Below, in pieces: positions 1-10,640 of a stretch of DNA of 64,000 nucleotides (position 1 is its first letter; the number at the start of each line of letters is the position of its first letter). This DNA is from Girardinichthys multiradiatus (Eukaryota; Chordata; Actinopteri; Cyprinodontiformes; Goodeidae), in contig NC_061802.1 in NCBI RefSeq assembly GCF_021462225.1, positions 8,389,859 through 8,453,858 of the forward strand. Reading direction: 5' to 3'. The notes below the pieces were generated by a model that searched no databases, was not told where the DNA came from, and saw nothing but the letters and a program-made list of their open reading frames with translations. Both the position numbers and the translations under genes were made by a program.

Positions 1-152
1 CAACAGACGGGTAACAGGAGTGTTGTGCCTACACACGACAGACAACTCGATAATAAATCTATTTAAGCTTTAGTTCTTTAGTTAGCAGCTTTAGGTGCTG
101 TTATACTCAGCCTGTCATAAAAGTCAAGCTAAGCTTAACTGAACCTTATCTA

Positions 153-1730
153 CAGTGGAGAGAACAAGTATTTGATACACTGCTGATTTTGCAGGTTTTC
201 CCACTTGCAACGCATTTGGAAGTCTTTGATTTGTATCATAGTTACTCTTCGACTGTGAGTGAAGGAATCTGAAACAAAAATTCAGAAAATCACATTGTGT
301 GATTTTTTAAGTGATTAATTAGCATTTTATTGCATGACATAAGTATTTGATCACCTAAAAACCAGTAAGAATCCCGGCTCTCATAGTCCTGTTAGTTCTT
401 CTTTAAGAAGCCAACCTGTTCTCCACTCATTACCTGTATTAACTGCACCTGTTTGAACTCGTTATCTGTATAAAAGACACCTGTCCACACACTCAGTCAA
501 ACAAACTCCAACCTCTCCACAACGGTCAAAACCATAGAGCCGTGTGACGACATCAGGGATAAAACAGTAGACCTGCACAGGCTGGGATTGGCTACACGAA
601 AATAGCCAAGCAGCTTGGTGAGAAGGTAACAACTGTTGCCGCAATTATAAGAAAATGGAAGAAGTTCAATATGACGGTCAATCTCTCTCGGTCTGGGGCT
701 CCATGCAACACCTCTCACCTTGTGGGGAATCAATAATCATGAGGAAAGTGAGGAATCAGTCCAGAACCACACAGCAGGACCTAGTCAATGACCTGAAGAG
801 AGCTGGGACCACAGTCTCAAAGACCATTAGTAACACACTATGTCGCCATGGATTAAAATCCTGCAGTGCACGCAAGATCCCCCTGCTCCAGCCAGCGCAT
901 GTCCAGGCCCGTCTGAAGTTTGCCAATGACCATCTGGATGATCCAGAGGAGGAACAGGAGAAGGTCCAGTGGTCTGATGAGACAAATATAGAGCTTTGTG
1001 GTCTAAACTCCACTCGCCTTGTTTGAATTAAGAAGGATGAGTACAACCCCAAGAACACCATCCCTACCATAAAACATGGAGGTGGAAATATCATTCTTTG
1101 CTTTTCTACAAAGGGGATAGGACGACTACACCGTATTGAAGGGAGGAGGGATGGGGCCATGTATCGGGAGATCTTAGCCAACAACCTCCTTCCCTCAGTA
1201 AGGGCATTAAAGATGGGGTCATGGCTAGGTCTTCCAGCATGACATTGATCCAAAGCACACAGCCAGGGATCAACTAAGGAGTGGCTCCGTAAGCATCTCA
1301 AGGTCCTGGAGTGGCCTAGCCAGTCTCCAGATCTGAACCTAATCGAAAACCTTCAGAAGGAACTGAAAGTCCATATTGGCCAGTGACAGCCCCGAAACCT
1401 GAAGGATCTGGAAAGATCTGTATGGAGGAGTGATCCAAAAAATCCCCGCTGCAGTGTGTGCAAACTTCGTCAAGAACTACAGGAAACGTCTGATATCTGG
1501 ATATGGCAAACAAAGGTTTCTGTACAGAATATTAAGTTTTGTTTTTCTGATGTATCAAATACTTATGCAATAAAATGCAAATGAATTACTTAAAAATCAC
1601 ACAATGTGATTTTCTGGATTTTTGTTTTAGATTGTCATTCACAGTTGAAGAGAACCTATGATAAAATCTAAAGACCTCTTCCTGCTTTCTAAGTGGAAGA
1701 AGCGTATCAAATACTTGTTGTCTCCACACT
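153..1730 (+). mobile_element. Decayed Tc1-like DNA transposon
   Basis: The left end reads CAGTGGAGAGAACAAGTATT after a TA dinucleotide (151-152). Near 1703-1730 there is an inverted, partly decayed match (GTATCAAATACTTGTTG then TCTCCACAC). The 'aagtatttga' core recurs about 175 bp further in on each side, which fits the two-site IR/DR end structure of Tc1 elements. The interior is a broken transposase. The right-hand TA duplication is not preserved. It sits in an EFCAB7 intron, and its decay suggests an old insertion. Confidence 0.85.
534..1513 (+). pseudogene. Tc1-like transposase pseudogene
   Basis: In-frame pieces match the usual Tc1 transposase order. There is an N-terminal helix-turn-helix-like stretch ([20 protein letters not shown]), then '[19 protein letters not shown]', then '[15 protein letters not shown]', which holds the first catalytic Asp. 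The C-terminal '[14 protein letters not shown]' region holds the last catalytic Glu. A TGA at 1024-1026, further stops near 1233-1245 and the lack of a clear ATG show that it is dead. The longest intact piece is 655-1026. The family is clear; the exact ends of the old reading frame are approximate. Confidence 0.8.
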
Positions 1731-1740
1731 CTTTTAAAAC

Positions 1741-2933
1741 CTAAAATAAGAAGGATCTGCCAGATTGTGATAACAGAATTTGATGCCCCATAAATAGATT
1801 TTTTTTGTACCAGTCATGTGATTTACAAAAGAGAGATATCCTGAGACTCCATTCTGTTTCACGACTGATTCCATTTAATCCACTGTAGATAAAAATGGGA
1901 GCTTTTTTACTTATTTTTTCGCCATCCCCCTATTTTTCTCATCTTTTCAATTCTGTTTTTTTATATAGCGCCAATTCACAACATGTTGTCTCAAGGCACT
2001 TTACAATGTCAGTTCAATCGAATCATAAAGATTTCAAGTTTGGTAAATACATTCCAATTAATCCTAGCTGTCAAGCAGTGCAGTTGGATTCAGTTTATTA
2101 TTCAAATTGATTTGTAATTTTTTATCCTCAATACCTAGAAAATATATGCTAATGCATGCTACTGAAGATTGTTATTCTTTTATACTTTTTAGTTATTTTT
2201 CATGATTTCCTGTTTCCCTGGGGTATATGACATGACGCAGAGCATTTCTTTTTCCATTCTTCAAAACTAAAAAGACACAACAACAGTAGAACATACCTTT
2301 TTAAATAAGGCAACTGTGTGTTGATCTTGGCTGCAACAAAATAGCTGCTCACCTAACCTTGCAAATATCTACAGTTAGAGTAGCAAATAAACAACTGGAT
2401 CTATAACTAACAAGGCTGGACGAGGAGAAAACTCCTTCCCATGGTACCAGTGCCAGTAATTGTGAACCGCACTTGGTGTCCAATTTTTGGCTAATTTAGG
2501 AATCACTTTGTTGGGTAAAAATATATGTATTTTATGCCACCTAAGCAGCGTTAGCTTTGACTTTTATTGTTCTAGATTACAGAAACTGTGTCTTTGTCAC
2601 AAGCTACTACATAACTGCAATGATTACATTTGACTATAAGTTAAATGGTTCTTTGTGAACACCAGTTTATTTCTGCATGTGCATTTTAATGCTTAAACTG
2701 TGGCAGGTTTGGTTATTGAAAATAAAATGGATCTCTAGTTAAATAGTTGAAAATTTGTAGAAACAAAACTCCATGGAAGCTTAATATAAAGAAATCATAG
2801 GTTCTAGAAACTTTACCCGGTACCGCACATTACATTTGTATCTGCTTTACATGTGTGGATTTTGTGAAATTAAATAATTTGTGGTAAAAAAATGTTTTAT
2901 TTCTTGTTATATTTCTTTATCTTACCCTTTCAG
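1741..2933 (+). other. EFCAB7 intron sequence
   Basis: No credible exon is seen here. The stretch holds one piece of a dispersed repeat (1957-2110, listed separately). The remainder is AT-rich and ends in a pyrimidine-rich tract and CAG acceptor immediately before the first visible EFCAB7 exon. Confidence 0.5.
1957..2110 (+). repeat. Dispersed teleost repeat, short copy
   Basis: The segment beginning TATATAGCGCCAATTCACAA, followed by 'tctcaaggcactttacaa' and 'acattccaattaatcct', matches a longer copy at 14957-15480 in the same orientation. This is a dispersed non-coding repeat often seen in fish genomes. Its class is not evident from these two copies. Confidence 0.65.
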
Positions 2934-3043
2934 ACAAGCCTCCAACATGGATGAATGTGGACACAGCTCTTTTTGTCATGTCAGCTTGTGAAACCAAAGA
3001 GGACTCTGCTTTAGTTTGTTTCACCGAATCAAAAGACAAAGGA
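2934..3043 (+). CDS. EFCAB7: EFCAB7 exon a (first visible)
   Basis: Acceptor 'ccctttcag' and donor GGA|GTAAGT. It begins with two bases of a split codon, so an upstream exon ending in phase 1 is required. It encodes KPPTWMNVDTALFVMSACE and onward to ESKDKG. It belongs to the region between the N-terminal EF-hands and the third one. Confidence 0.85.
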
Positions 3044-6000
3044 GTAAGTTTGTATGTAAAAAGGCACTTTAATCACTATATTCAGTCAGTCAGTCAGTAA
3101 TTATATAAAACATCTGTGCTCTTACAAACTAATATAATCCCTGTTTGTTTGTTCTTGTTAGATTATTTGTTGATGTTCTTTTGCTCTTGCAGAAGTATGT
3201 TTGGAAAGGAGAACTAAATGCCGGGTCATACCACCTGCTTCCCTTCAGCACCGGCTGCAGACTAAAGAAGCAAAGCAAGAATAACTTTTCGGATAAATCT
3301 GTTGAACTTGTCTACAAGACTGACACGGGAGAACTAGACCTCACCAGCGAGCTGAGGTAGACCTCCCTATATTGATATATATCTGATATTGATATCTGTT
3401 GCTACTACAGAGTTTAAACGGAGAACGGCTTTATGGATGCAGGTTTTTTGTACAGGAAAATACGATGAAGTCAAGATGTGGGGCATTCATCTGTGATACT
3501 CCGTTTTTGCCACAGGGAGGTGCTGTCTGAAATCTTTGAGGTGATCGACCTGGATGGTAACGGCTTGCTAAGCCTGGAGGAGTACAACTTTTTTGAGCTG
3601 AGGGCCAGTGGGGAGAAGTGTGACAAGGATGCCTGGACCGTGTGTAAAGGTAATCATCAACAGAATGCCAACATGAAATCAATTGAGCACATCAAGGTTT
3701 TAATAATTCATCCTTATGAATATTGACCAGAAAACTTTGATATGAGAAAAAACCAGCTGACACGGCAAGGTTTTATGGAGCTGAACATGATGGAGGCCAC
3801 CGAGAAAGATGGAGACCCCGCAGACTTGTGGGTGACCCTGGAATCTATGGGTTACAATCGTATGCTGGAGTTAGTAGAGGTAGGTTGTACCCAGAGCTAG
3901 ACTCAAACACATAAATGTCAACTCACTTGAGTTTGTGCTATAGCATGAATGTCTACCAACTAAACAAACCTTTCTTCCTACTCTGAAAGGCATGTCCGTT
4001 CCAAATAGATGTTTACTGTGAAGGCACTCAGCCGTCCATGCAGCCACTTAGCATGGACTCCAAGCTTTTGAACCAAGCTCTCCAGAAGTCCATCACCTCG
4101 AGGTGTGGGGCCAAAGCACTGCGGGGGCATGGCAACGTCTTTATCTACACCTACAGAGAAGACCACCGGATTTCCTCCCTCATAGCCAACAAGGTGGACC
4201 ACAGACTTCATTTACACTTATCCAGCTGCGTGGGTGGTACTGTACCGGTTACAGGTTTTCATTCACTCATGATGGGCATGAATGTTATGTTTTTTAGAAT
4301 CATACACCAGCAATATTTGTTTCAATGTCTCTTAGCAAGTTGAAGAGAAATCCCACACGTTTTGTAGACATCAACAGGGTTCTGCCGTAGTTCTGGCTGG
4401 ATCTTTCCCCAGAAATGATAGAGCTCATCTAATTTGGGCGATTTACTTTTTGAGAGTCAACTTTGACACATGTTCGGTAACTTTTCATTAGATGTGAGCT
4501 CGGGGCCATTCCGCGAACCTAATGTTAGCCGGCTTTATCCATCTGATGGAACATCCATTTGTGTCCAGGTTTCAATCTGACCGAAGCTGACACCAGTGCC
4601 CCTGTCCATAGTGAAGGGAGAGTTGAACATAGGCTCAGAGGGTACTACCAAGAAAGAAGGACCCGCTCCAGAATCAACGCCTCCATGCTTGTCTGTAATT
4701 TGCAGCTGCCCACTTGGTCAAGCCAGATTTTCTCTGGAGAAAAGTTTCATGGTCAGACAAAATAAAGTGAGCTTTTTATCCACAATGAGAATTATGTTTG
4801 AGTAGCTAATGTGAGGTTTTAACTTCAGAACATTGTTCAAACTGTCAGGCATGATAGTGGTAGCATGATGCTGAGGGTCTGTTTCGCAACCAGTGGCACT
4901 GGTGAATTATAGCCAGACAGAATTATACGTGAAGCTTGAAGATGGTTGTAAGGAAGTTGTTTTTTCTACAACAGGGTCAGAGACATTTATCCAAATATTA
5001 GTAAGGGTGTATGTATATATTTGAGCCTTTATGTATATTGTAGCCCTGCGTAGATTAGAGACGGTGGTAGGGGTTTGTCTTGTAACCGGTGGGTTGCCAG
5101 TTTGAACTTACGTGTCTCAGTCATTGTGTCCTTGGGCAAGACACTTCACCCGCCTTTCCTGCTGATGGTGGTCAGAGTGCTCGGTGGTGCCGATAGTTGG
5201 GCAGCCTCATTTTTGTCAGTCTGCCCCAGGCCAGCTGTGGCTACAATGTAGCTTACCACTGTCAGTGTGTGAATGTGTGTATGAATGGGTGAATGACTGA
5301 TTGTAGCATGAAGTGCTTTGCGGTCCTTGGACCTGATCAAGCGCTATACAAGCGCAGGCGGTTTACCATTAAATTCGAACTTGTGCACCTGGTTCTTTTC
5401 AGAATGTGTATGTTTTTAATATGTTTTCTGTAACCCATTGACCTCTGTTGGGTGAGCATTAAGAGTTATATGAACTACATTTCCCAGGATTTCAGTCAAT
5501 GCTATCTGTAACCACTGGAGTCTATTCAATTTAGCATCATTGATATGCAGCAGGGGTACCCATTCTCCTGGCAACAAAAGCCAGGCTGAAAGAATGGCTG
5601 AGTGGCCCAGAGCACAGCTAAGCAGAGAAGGTAGTTTACTTCCTTATCCAAAGATGAATTTGTGTAAAACTCTTAGTTTCTGTCATCCACATTTATCTTC
5701 TTAAACTAATTTCTGCATATTTACAGATTTAAACTGGAGAAAGTTAAGGACTGCTTTCTGTTCTGCAGGCCAATCAGAAGGTGACGGTTCATGTAAACAA
5801 CGAACAGAGCAGGAACTGTTGCAGCAGCAGAGGGATGACCGTGTTTGCTGTAGAAGTTCCAGCCAGGACCAAAATGGTGAAAACAATTCTTAGGATCACT
5901 GCTTTAGTAGTGAAGCTAGTGTTTTCTCCACCTTGTGTTTCTGTTGTTGTAATTGCTTCATTTTAGCAGCATGGTCAGGTGACATCTACAGGGGTTGGAC

Positions 6001-9000
6001 AATGAAACTGAAACACCTGGTTTTAGACCACATTAATTTATTAGTATGGTGTAGGGCCTCCTTTTGCGGCCAATACAGCGTCAATTTGTCTTGGGAATGA
6101 CATACAAGTCCTGCACAGAGGTCAGAGGGATTTTAAGCCATTCTTCTTGCAGGATAGTGGCCAGGTCACTACATGATACTGATGGAGGAAAACGTTTCCT
6201 GACTCGCTCCTCCAAAACACCCCAAAGTGGCTCAATAATATCTAGATCTGGTGACTGTGCAGGCCATGGGAGATGTTCAACTTCACTTTCATGTTCATCA
6301 AACCAATCTTTCACCAGTCTTGCTGTGTGTATTGGTGCATTGTCATCCTGATACACGGCACCGCCTTCAGGATACAATGTTTGAACCATTGGATGCACAT
6401 GGTCCTCAAGAATGGTTCGGTAGTCCTTGGCAGTGACGCGCCCATCTAGCACAAGTATTGGGCCTGTTGTGATTATTAATCTGAGAATATTATTTAATAT
6501 TTATATTAATATTTTATCAAATAATATTTCGGTCTGTTAAGGGTTGTCCTGTAAATACCAGCCCAGTAAGGCGATGGTATTAGGACAAAATAGAAAGGTG
6601 TGAGACGAGCTCTGACATTATTAAACAGCATAAACTCTGTACATATATGGAATGAATTCATACAATTTCTTAAAATACAAGAATTTGACAAAAATAAGTT
6701 AACTCAAAGTCAAACATATTTCAATTAACAAACTCTTTACTATGCTAAAACAATCCAACTAAACTACCAAGCAGAATTAAAGAATAACGAAGACTAATGG
6801 GCTATGTACAATATAAACAAGTTGATTAAAGATGATTGGAAATTATGACCAAAAGAGTGATGCAACATTACCATGCAATGTTTATGTTTGAGAACCAAGG
6901 ATTATCTTGAAGAATCTGGAAGTGAAGTTAAGTTAGTCTTGGAACTAACTTAGGCAATAATCAGCAAACGTTTAGACAACCCTTCAAAATGCAAGATCAT
7001 TCTTAAAATATTATTTTAATAAAATAATGTTTTAAGAATGATCTGCTGAATAAAACCAACCTTCTGGATGACTAATTCTCAATGGTGTCTAATTAGCTGC
7101 CTTTATTTATTAAAATAATATTTGAATAAATATTATTAAGGGAATATTTTGGAAAGAGCCAAATATTTCTGGAGAAATGGGGCTTAATGGTGTTTACTTA
7201 GTTATCAAATCTAGTAAATGATGTTTAGGGAACTATTATTTACTGGAAAACTAAACCTTTCTGGGGTAAACATTATTTAGCAGCAAGCTCATGTCCTTAG
7301 CTGTTAGCAGTTAAGCTAACAAAGAAGCTGATAGCTTAGCACCAGATTCAAACACACACCTTTAAAAATACCGTTAATAAAAGGGTTAAAATGCATAAGT
7401 GCGGACGGCGCATTATGATCAATCTTCTGTTTAAAATCACCCTTTAATAAAGTGTGTCTTAACTTTAAAAACACACAAAGAACACAACCTGAGCACGTGT
7501 GCTGCAGATATTCTGCTAGCACCAAGATAGCTGAGGTCAACACAAACAAAACCAAACTTCATAAAATGAAAAATGTTTAGATCATTTCAATCTAAATCAC
7601 TTCTATGTTATTCTGCCCAAACACTTAACCTCATGAACTGTGGTGAGGAACGTTGTCCAAGGCAGAGAAGTTTGAAGAAATGTCCACAGTCTTTAAACGG
7701 TTAGCTACAGCTAACCTCCTTAGCTGTAGGGAGTGGCGGCTGTTCTGTCGGCCGGTCTGTGCACAAGTGGTTAGCTTCTAGCTAACCTCCGTAGCTGTGG
7801 ATGAAAGATGGCTCGTTCTGTCCGCTAACCACACTGCACGTTACCGTTACCACGGTAATGGGGTCTCTGCTGTCTTCCTTCCAGACTGGGAGACCGCTCC
7901 GCTCGGCTTCATAGAGGCCGCTTCTCTGTAGGGAACTTCTCTGGGACAGTTTGCTTCTGCAAGTCTCAGAGGAAAAAGTAAGCAATTCTTACACCTTAAT
8001 TTCCCCGTTCATGAATGAAAATACCGGATACACAGACAGTATTTCATTCATACTTAACTTTGCATATGATCGATGATCGTATGACATCCTTGGATCCAGT
8101 TGAAGAGTTTATGTCTGTTTGCCAGCAGAGACATCAGCACGCTTCTCCCCTCCTTTCCCGATGATCACCGGTGGAAGAGGTCGGCTTGTTGGAGAGGGGA
8201 TGCTCTTATTCAGACAGTGGCATCATGGGAAGTCTGCTGTTACCCCCCTTTTCTCAGTTGCTGGAAGTCAGTTAAATGCTATTTATTTTGAAAGTTCCAG
8301 AAAAGTGTGTACTGGAGTTTTAATGTTGTTTCCATGGCTGGGTCCCAACAGGCCAAGGGAATGCCATGATCCACCCCCATGCTTCACTCTGGGCATCCAA
8401 CAGTCTGGGTGGTACGCTTCTTTGGGGCTTCTCCACAACGTAATTATCCCGGATGTGGGGAAAACAGTAAAGGTGGACTCATCAGAGAACAATACATGTT
8501 TCACATTGTCCACAGACCAAGATTTGCGCTCCTTGCACCATTTAAACCGACGTCTGGCATTGGCATGAGTGACCAAATGTTTGGCTATAGCAGCCCGGCC
8601 GTGTATATTGACCCTGTGGAGCTTCTGACGGACAGTTCTGGTGGAAACAGGAGAGTTGAGGTGCACATTTAATTCTGCCGTGATTTGGGCAGCCGTGGTT
8701 TTATGTTTTTTGGATACAATCCGGGTTAGCACCTGAACATCCCTTTCAGACAGCTTCCTCTTGCGTCCACAGTTAATCCTGTTGGATGTGGTTCATCCTT
8801 CTTGGTGGTATGCTGACATTACCCTGGATACCGTGGCTCTTGATACATTACAAAGACTTGCTGTCTTGGTCACAGATGCGCCAGCAAGACATGCACCAAC
8901 AATTTGTCCTCTTTTGAACTCTGGTTTGTCACCCATAATGTTGTGTGCATTTCAATATTTTGAGCAAAACTGTGGTCTTACCCTGCTAATTGAACCTTCA

Positions 9001-10369
9001 CACTCTGCTCTTACTGGTGCAATGTGCAATCAATGAAGACTGGCTACCAGGCTGGTCCAATTTAGCCATGAAACCTCCCACACTAAAATGACAGGTGTTT
9101 CAGTTTCATTGTCCAAGTCCTGTAAGTAAACATAGGAACTACAACAGGGGCAAGCTAGAGTACTTTGCAGGATGTTCACATGTGTACAGTTCTGTTAAAT
9201 AGCCTAAAAATTGTACAATATACAATAAACAGAAATACAAAATTGTAAGTAAGTTTAACATTTTAAAAGCTGATGAGTTCTTATCTATAATTACTTCTTT
9301 CCACATTTTAAGCGTTCACTTGTAGTGGTCTTGCTATATTTAACTCTTTCCACACATTCAGGAATTTAATCTGTGAAAATATAAAGAAAAACAATTTTTT
9401 GCATAAATGTGAGAACTCTTATTCATAAAATCTATAAATGCAACCTTTTAAATCTTTCTTGAATAAAAGATGCAGATTGTGGAAAAACAAATTTTCTCTG
9501 CAATAGTTCCAGTATGAGTGCTTAATAGTGCTGTGACATTATGGGGTAATAAATTTTAATGTTTCTTTTTACCACAATAAAATTAAGGAGATACGTTCAT
9601 TTTTCTTTCACATTGGCAACTAGTTGCTAAATGACAAACTCCTTCAAAAGGGTGAATAAAAATGCAATTTTTGTACCCCGAGAATTTATTTTCTTTCCAA
9701 TCTACCAACCAAATGTTCCCTATCCACCCACCCATCCATCTTTCATCTCTGTTCCTTCCTTGTTCCATATTAAAACCCTGACCACCGTAGAATAGATTGA
9801 TTGGAATGTATGTTTTATGTATGTACTTTTAAAATGGGTTAAAAGAGATTGAGTACTCTGGAAAGTGGGGTTTGAAAAAGTATGGCGTTTTAGAGATGAA
9901 CAATGTGTGAACCCCTGAACACACCCACAGAAACCTAAGAAAACCAAGACAGTCAGAGACTGCATACCTCCACCACTCAATGTAGAATCACTGATGCCAT
10001 AGAAAAACAAAATCCTGGATCCAGGTCATGATCCGGATCACCAACAATATTTAATGGATTCTTCGTTGGGCTAAGACACACCACTGGTGGAAAACTTTCC
10101 ATAAATTTGGTAACACTCAAACACATACACATAGTCGAACAAACTAAACTGAAAACATAACCTCCTTGGCGGAGGTAATGAAAAGAAAACCAGCTCTGCT
10201 GTTACGGCAGCTTAATATGGTACCACAGCACATTATATGATAACATTTTGTCGTGGATTCTAATACAAACATGTTGTTTTTCCTGTAGGTGTGCCAGCAC
10301 ATGCTACCCATTAATGAGAAGCAGGATTGGATCTATAACTGTGCGGAGGCCAGTTTACCCAGCACGTAA
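2934..10369 (+). CDS. EFCAB7: EFCAB7, C-terminal half (seven exons, 5' part outside window)
   Basis: EF-hand calcium-binding domain protein 7. Coding exons: 2934-3043, 3193-3356, 3516-3649, 3731-3879, 3990-4193, 5769-5876, 10289-10369. All phases join and give about 315 residues plus TAA. Exon 3 carries a canonical EF-hand loop (DLDGNGLLSLEE). Downstream blocks such as ELRASGEKCDKDAW, LTRQGFMELNMMEA, DLWVTLESMGYN, NNEQSRNC and RGMTVFAVEVP match the vertebrate EFCAB7 C-terminus as I know it. The human protein is about 629 residues, so roughly half is here; the earlier EF-hands lie upstream. Known role: with IQCE it tethers the EVC-EVC2 complex at the base of the primary cilium and supports Hedgehog signalling. 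Its neighbour downstream is PGM1 on the same strand, as in human. The intron before the last exon holds a 3-kb nested transposon. Confidence 0.9.
3193..3356 (+). CDS. EFCAB7: EFCAB7 exon b
   Basis: Acceptor 'gctcttgcag', donor 'gctgag|gtagac', which splits an Arg codon after two bases. It encodes KYVWKGELNAGSYHLLPFST, followed by a Lys-rich stretch and 'VELVYKTDTGELDLTSEL'. No known motif is evident, but the spacing matches the vertebrate protein just before its C-terminal EF-hand. Confidence 0.87.
3516..3649 (+). CDS. EFCAB7: EFCAB7 exon c with EF-hand
   Basis: Acceptor 'tttgccacag', donor 'gtaaag|gtaatc'. The 12-residue EF-hand loop is coded at 3547-3582: Asp at positions 1 and 3, Asn at 5, Gly at 6, Leu at 8, Glu at 12. 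All calcium-coordinating positions are intact, and helices EIFEVI and EYNFFELR flank it. Calcium binding is therefore plausible. Confidence 0.92.
3731..3879 (+). CDS. EFCAB7: EFCAB7 exon d
   Basis: Acceptor 'attgaccag', donor 'gtagag|gtaggt'. It completes a Glu codon split from exon c and encodes LTRQGFMELNMMEATEKDGD and then DLWVTLESMGYNRMLELVE. It is among the best conserved blocks of the family. The intron before it is only 81 bases. Confidence 0.9.
3990..4193 (+). CDS. EFCAB7: EFCAB7 exon e
   Basis: Acceptor 'tctgaaag', 68 whole codons, from ACPFQIDVYCEG to DHRISSLIANK. The donor AAG|GTGGAC is weak compared with the other donors, but it is the one that joins in frame to exon f and aligns with vertebrate EFCAB7. 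A continuous open frame runs past the donor to 4343. Confidence 0.87.
4560..4985 (+). mobile_element. Tc1-like transposon fragment
   Basis: Pieces such as 'NLQLPTWSSQIFSGEKFHG' (4700-4760) and the later 'agtggtagcatgatgctg' resemble the middle of a Tc1 transposase, between the DNA-binding and catalytic parts. Frames are broken and no terminal repeats are visible. A related relic lies at 30160-31250. It occupies the intron between EFCAB7 exons e and f. Confidence 0.6.
5045..5372 (+). repeat. SINE-like repeat (possibly tRNA-derived)
   Basis: The left part has 'gggttgccagtttgaac', which resembles a degraded tRNA-type B box. It is followed by the body 'cattgtgtccttgggcaaga' and the tail 'gtgtgaatgtgtgtatgaat', then 'aagcgctatacaag'. 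This layout matches a short interspersed element abundant in fish. Assignment as tRNA-derived is inference, since a clear A box is not seen. Confidence 0.6.
5373..5768 (+). other. EFCAB7 intron, remainder
   Basis: No gene or clear repeat is seen. The stretch ends in the 'ctgttctgcag' acceptor of exon f. Confidence 0.4.
5769..5876 (+). CDS. EFCAB7: EFCAB7 exon f
   Basis: Thirty-six whole codons: ANQKVTVHVNNEQSRNCCSS, then RGMTVFAVEVPARTKM. Acceptor 'gttctgcag', donor ATG|GTGAAA. It corresponds to the beta-rich C-terminal part of EFCAB7. Reading through the donor gives a stop at 5966, so splicing is needed. Confidence 0.88.
6994..7044. repeat. AT-rich perfect hairpin in the LTR
   Basis: The arms start AGATCATTCTTAAAA and end TTTTAAGAATGATCT around a very short AT loop. 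They are about 24 bp each with few mismatches. It lies inside the LTR-like insert. Confidence 0.75.
7699..7828. repeat. Two-copy tandem repeat with small palindromes
   Basis: Two related units begin at 7699 and 7769. Each opens with the inverted repeat GGTTAGCT/AGCTAACC (spacer 2 or 3 bases), followed by 'tccttagctgtagg' or 'tccgtagctgtgg' and a 'gttctgtc' block. It lies inside the LTR-like insert and could be promoter or enhancer-type repeats; that role is inference. Confidence 0.65.
9125..10288 (+). other. EFCAB7 last intron, right part
   Basis: AT-rich sequence with no supported gene or element. It ends in 'tttttcctgtag', the acceptor of the final exon. Confidence 0.4.
10289..10369 (+). 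CDS. EFCAB7: EFCAB7 terminal exon
   Basis: It encodes VCQHMLPINEKQDWIYNCAE, then ASLPST and TAA at 10367-10369. The 'VCQH..P.NE.Q.WIY' pattern matches the vertebrate EFCAB7 C-terminus. The exon is too short to stand out as an open frame, and it is separated from exon f by a 4.4-kb intron enlarged by transposons. Confidence 0.88.
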   Translation: MCQHMLPINEKQDWIYNCAEASLPST

Positions 10370-10634
10370 AGCTGAAATTCCTTAGACCTACTGCAGTCAT
10401 TAGGATGTCTAGAAGAAGACTCTCTGATGCTTGTTTAGAAACGTTTTACTAGTAATAATTTATTTCATATTATTGTTGTGTTTCATTTGACATTCAGTGA
10501 AGTTAAATTAAATCTTTTATCTTGTCAGCTTTTATGCCTTGTTTGAAAAAAACTGAGCACTTCTCCCTCATGGGTCACATTCGTTAGCTTCATCTGCAGG
10601 ACTCATGCAACCTGTTATACCACAAGGTACAGTA

Positions 10635-10640
10635 AATAAA
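10635..10640 (+). terminator. Poly(A) signal candidate for EFCAB7
   Basis: AATAAA lies about 266 bases after the EFCAB7 stop, within a short 3' UTR. It is followed by a T-rich stretch. Confidence 0.55.

Larger units (their letters stand above)
6465..8350. mobile_element. Solo-LTR-like insertion inside the Tc1 element
   Basis: This 1,886-bp insert begins TGTTGTGATT and ends TCCCAACA, giving TG...CA ends with a 5-bp inverted repeat (TGTTG/CAACA). It is flanked by GGCC on both sides (6461-6464 and 8351-8354), a 4-bp target duplication. Removing it rejoins the transposase frame. No coding frame for Gag, protease or reverse transcriptase is visible, so a solitary long terminal repeat is the best reading; a non-autonomous element is the alternative. 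Orientation and superfamily are not determined. Confidence 0.75.
6081..8936 (-). pseudogene. Tc1-like transposase, interrupted
   Basis: On the - strand it starts at 8936 (MGDKPEFKRGQIVGACLAGA), with a helix-turn-helix (VTKTASLCNVSRATVSRVMS). It has a stop near 8795, then continues through 'HVLFSDESTFTVFP' (first Asp) to 'KHGGGS' near 8370. The frame is cut by the LTR-like insertion and resumes at 6464 with 'GPILVLDGRVTAKDYRTILE'. 'YQDDNAPIHTARLV' (second Asp) and 'WPAQSPDLDIIEPLWG' (last Glu) follow, then a stop at 6081. The gene is a DD34E-type transposase inactivated by an internal stop and by the insertion. Confidence 0.85.
5989..9122 (-). mobile_element. Tc1-like transposon, split by an LTR insertion
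   Basis: The ends are near-perfect inverted repeats: left CAGGGGTTGGACAATGAAAC, and right the inverse CAGGACTTGGACAATGAAAC, continuing with TGAAACACCTG on both. TA dinucleotides flank both sides (5987-5988, 9123-9124). Without the inner insertion (6465-8350) and its 4-bp duplication the element is about 1.24 kb, normal for Tc1. It lies in the last EFCAB7 intron, with its transposase antisense to the gene. Confidence 0.92.

Noticed and set aside
655..1301. Overlapping open frames on both strands of the first Tc1
   Set aside because: Only the + frame matches transposase; the - frame is its shadow.
3060..3096. CAGT repeats resembling a regulatory array
   Set aside because: Only four short units inside an EFCAB7 intron; an ordinary microsatellite.
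5146..5340. Antisense open frame rich in His and Thr
   Set aside because: It is the reverse of the 'gtgtgtgaatg' part of a SINE-like repeat.
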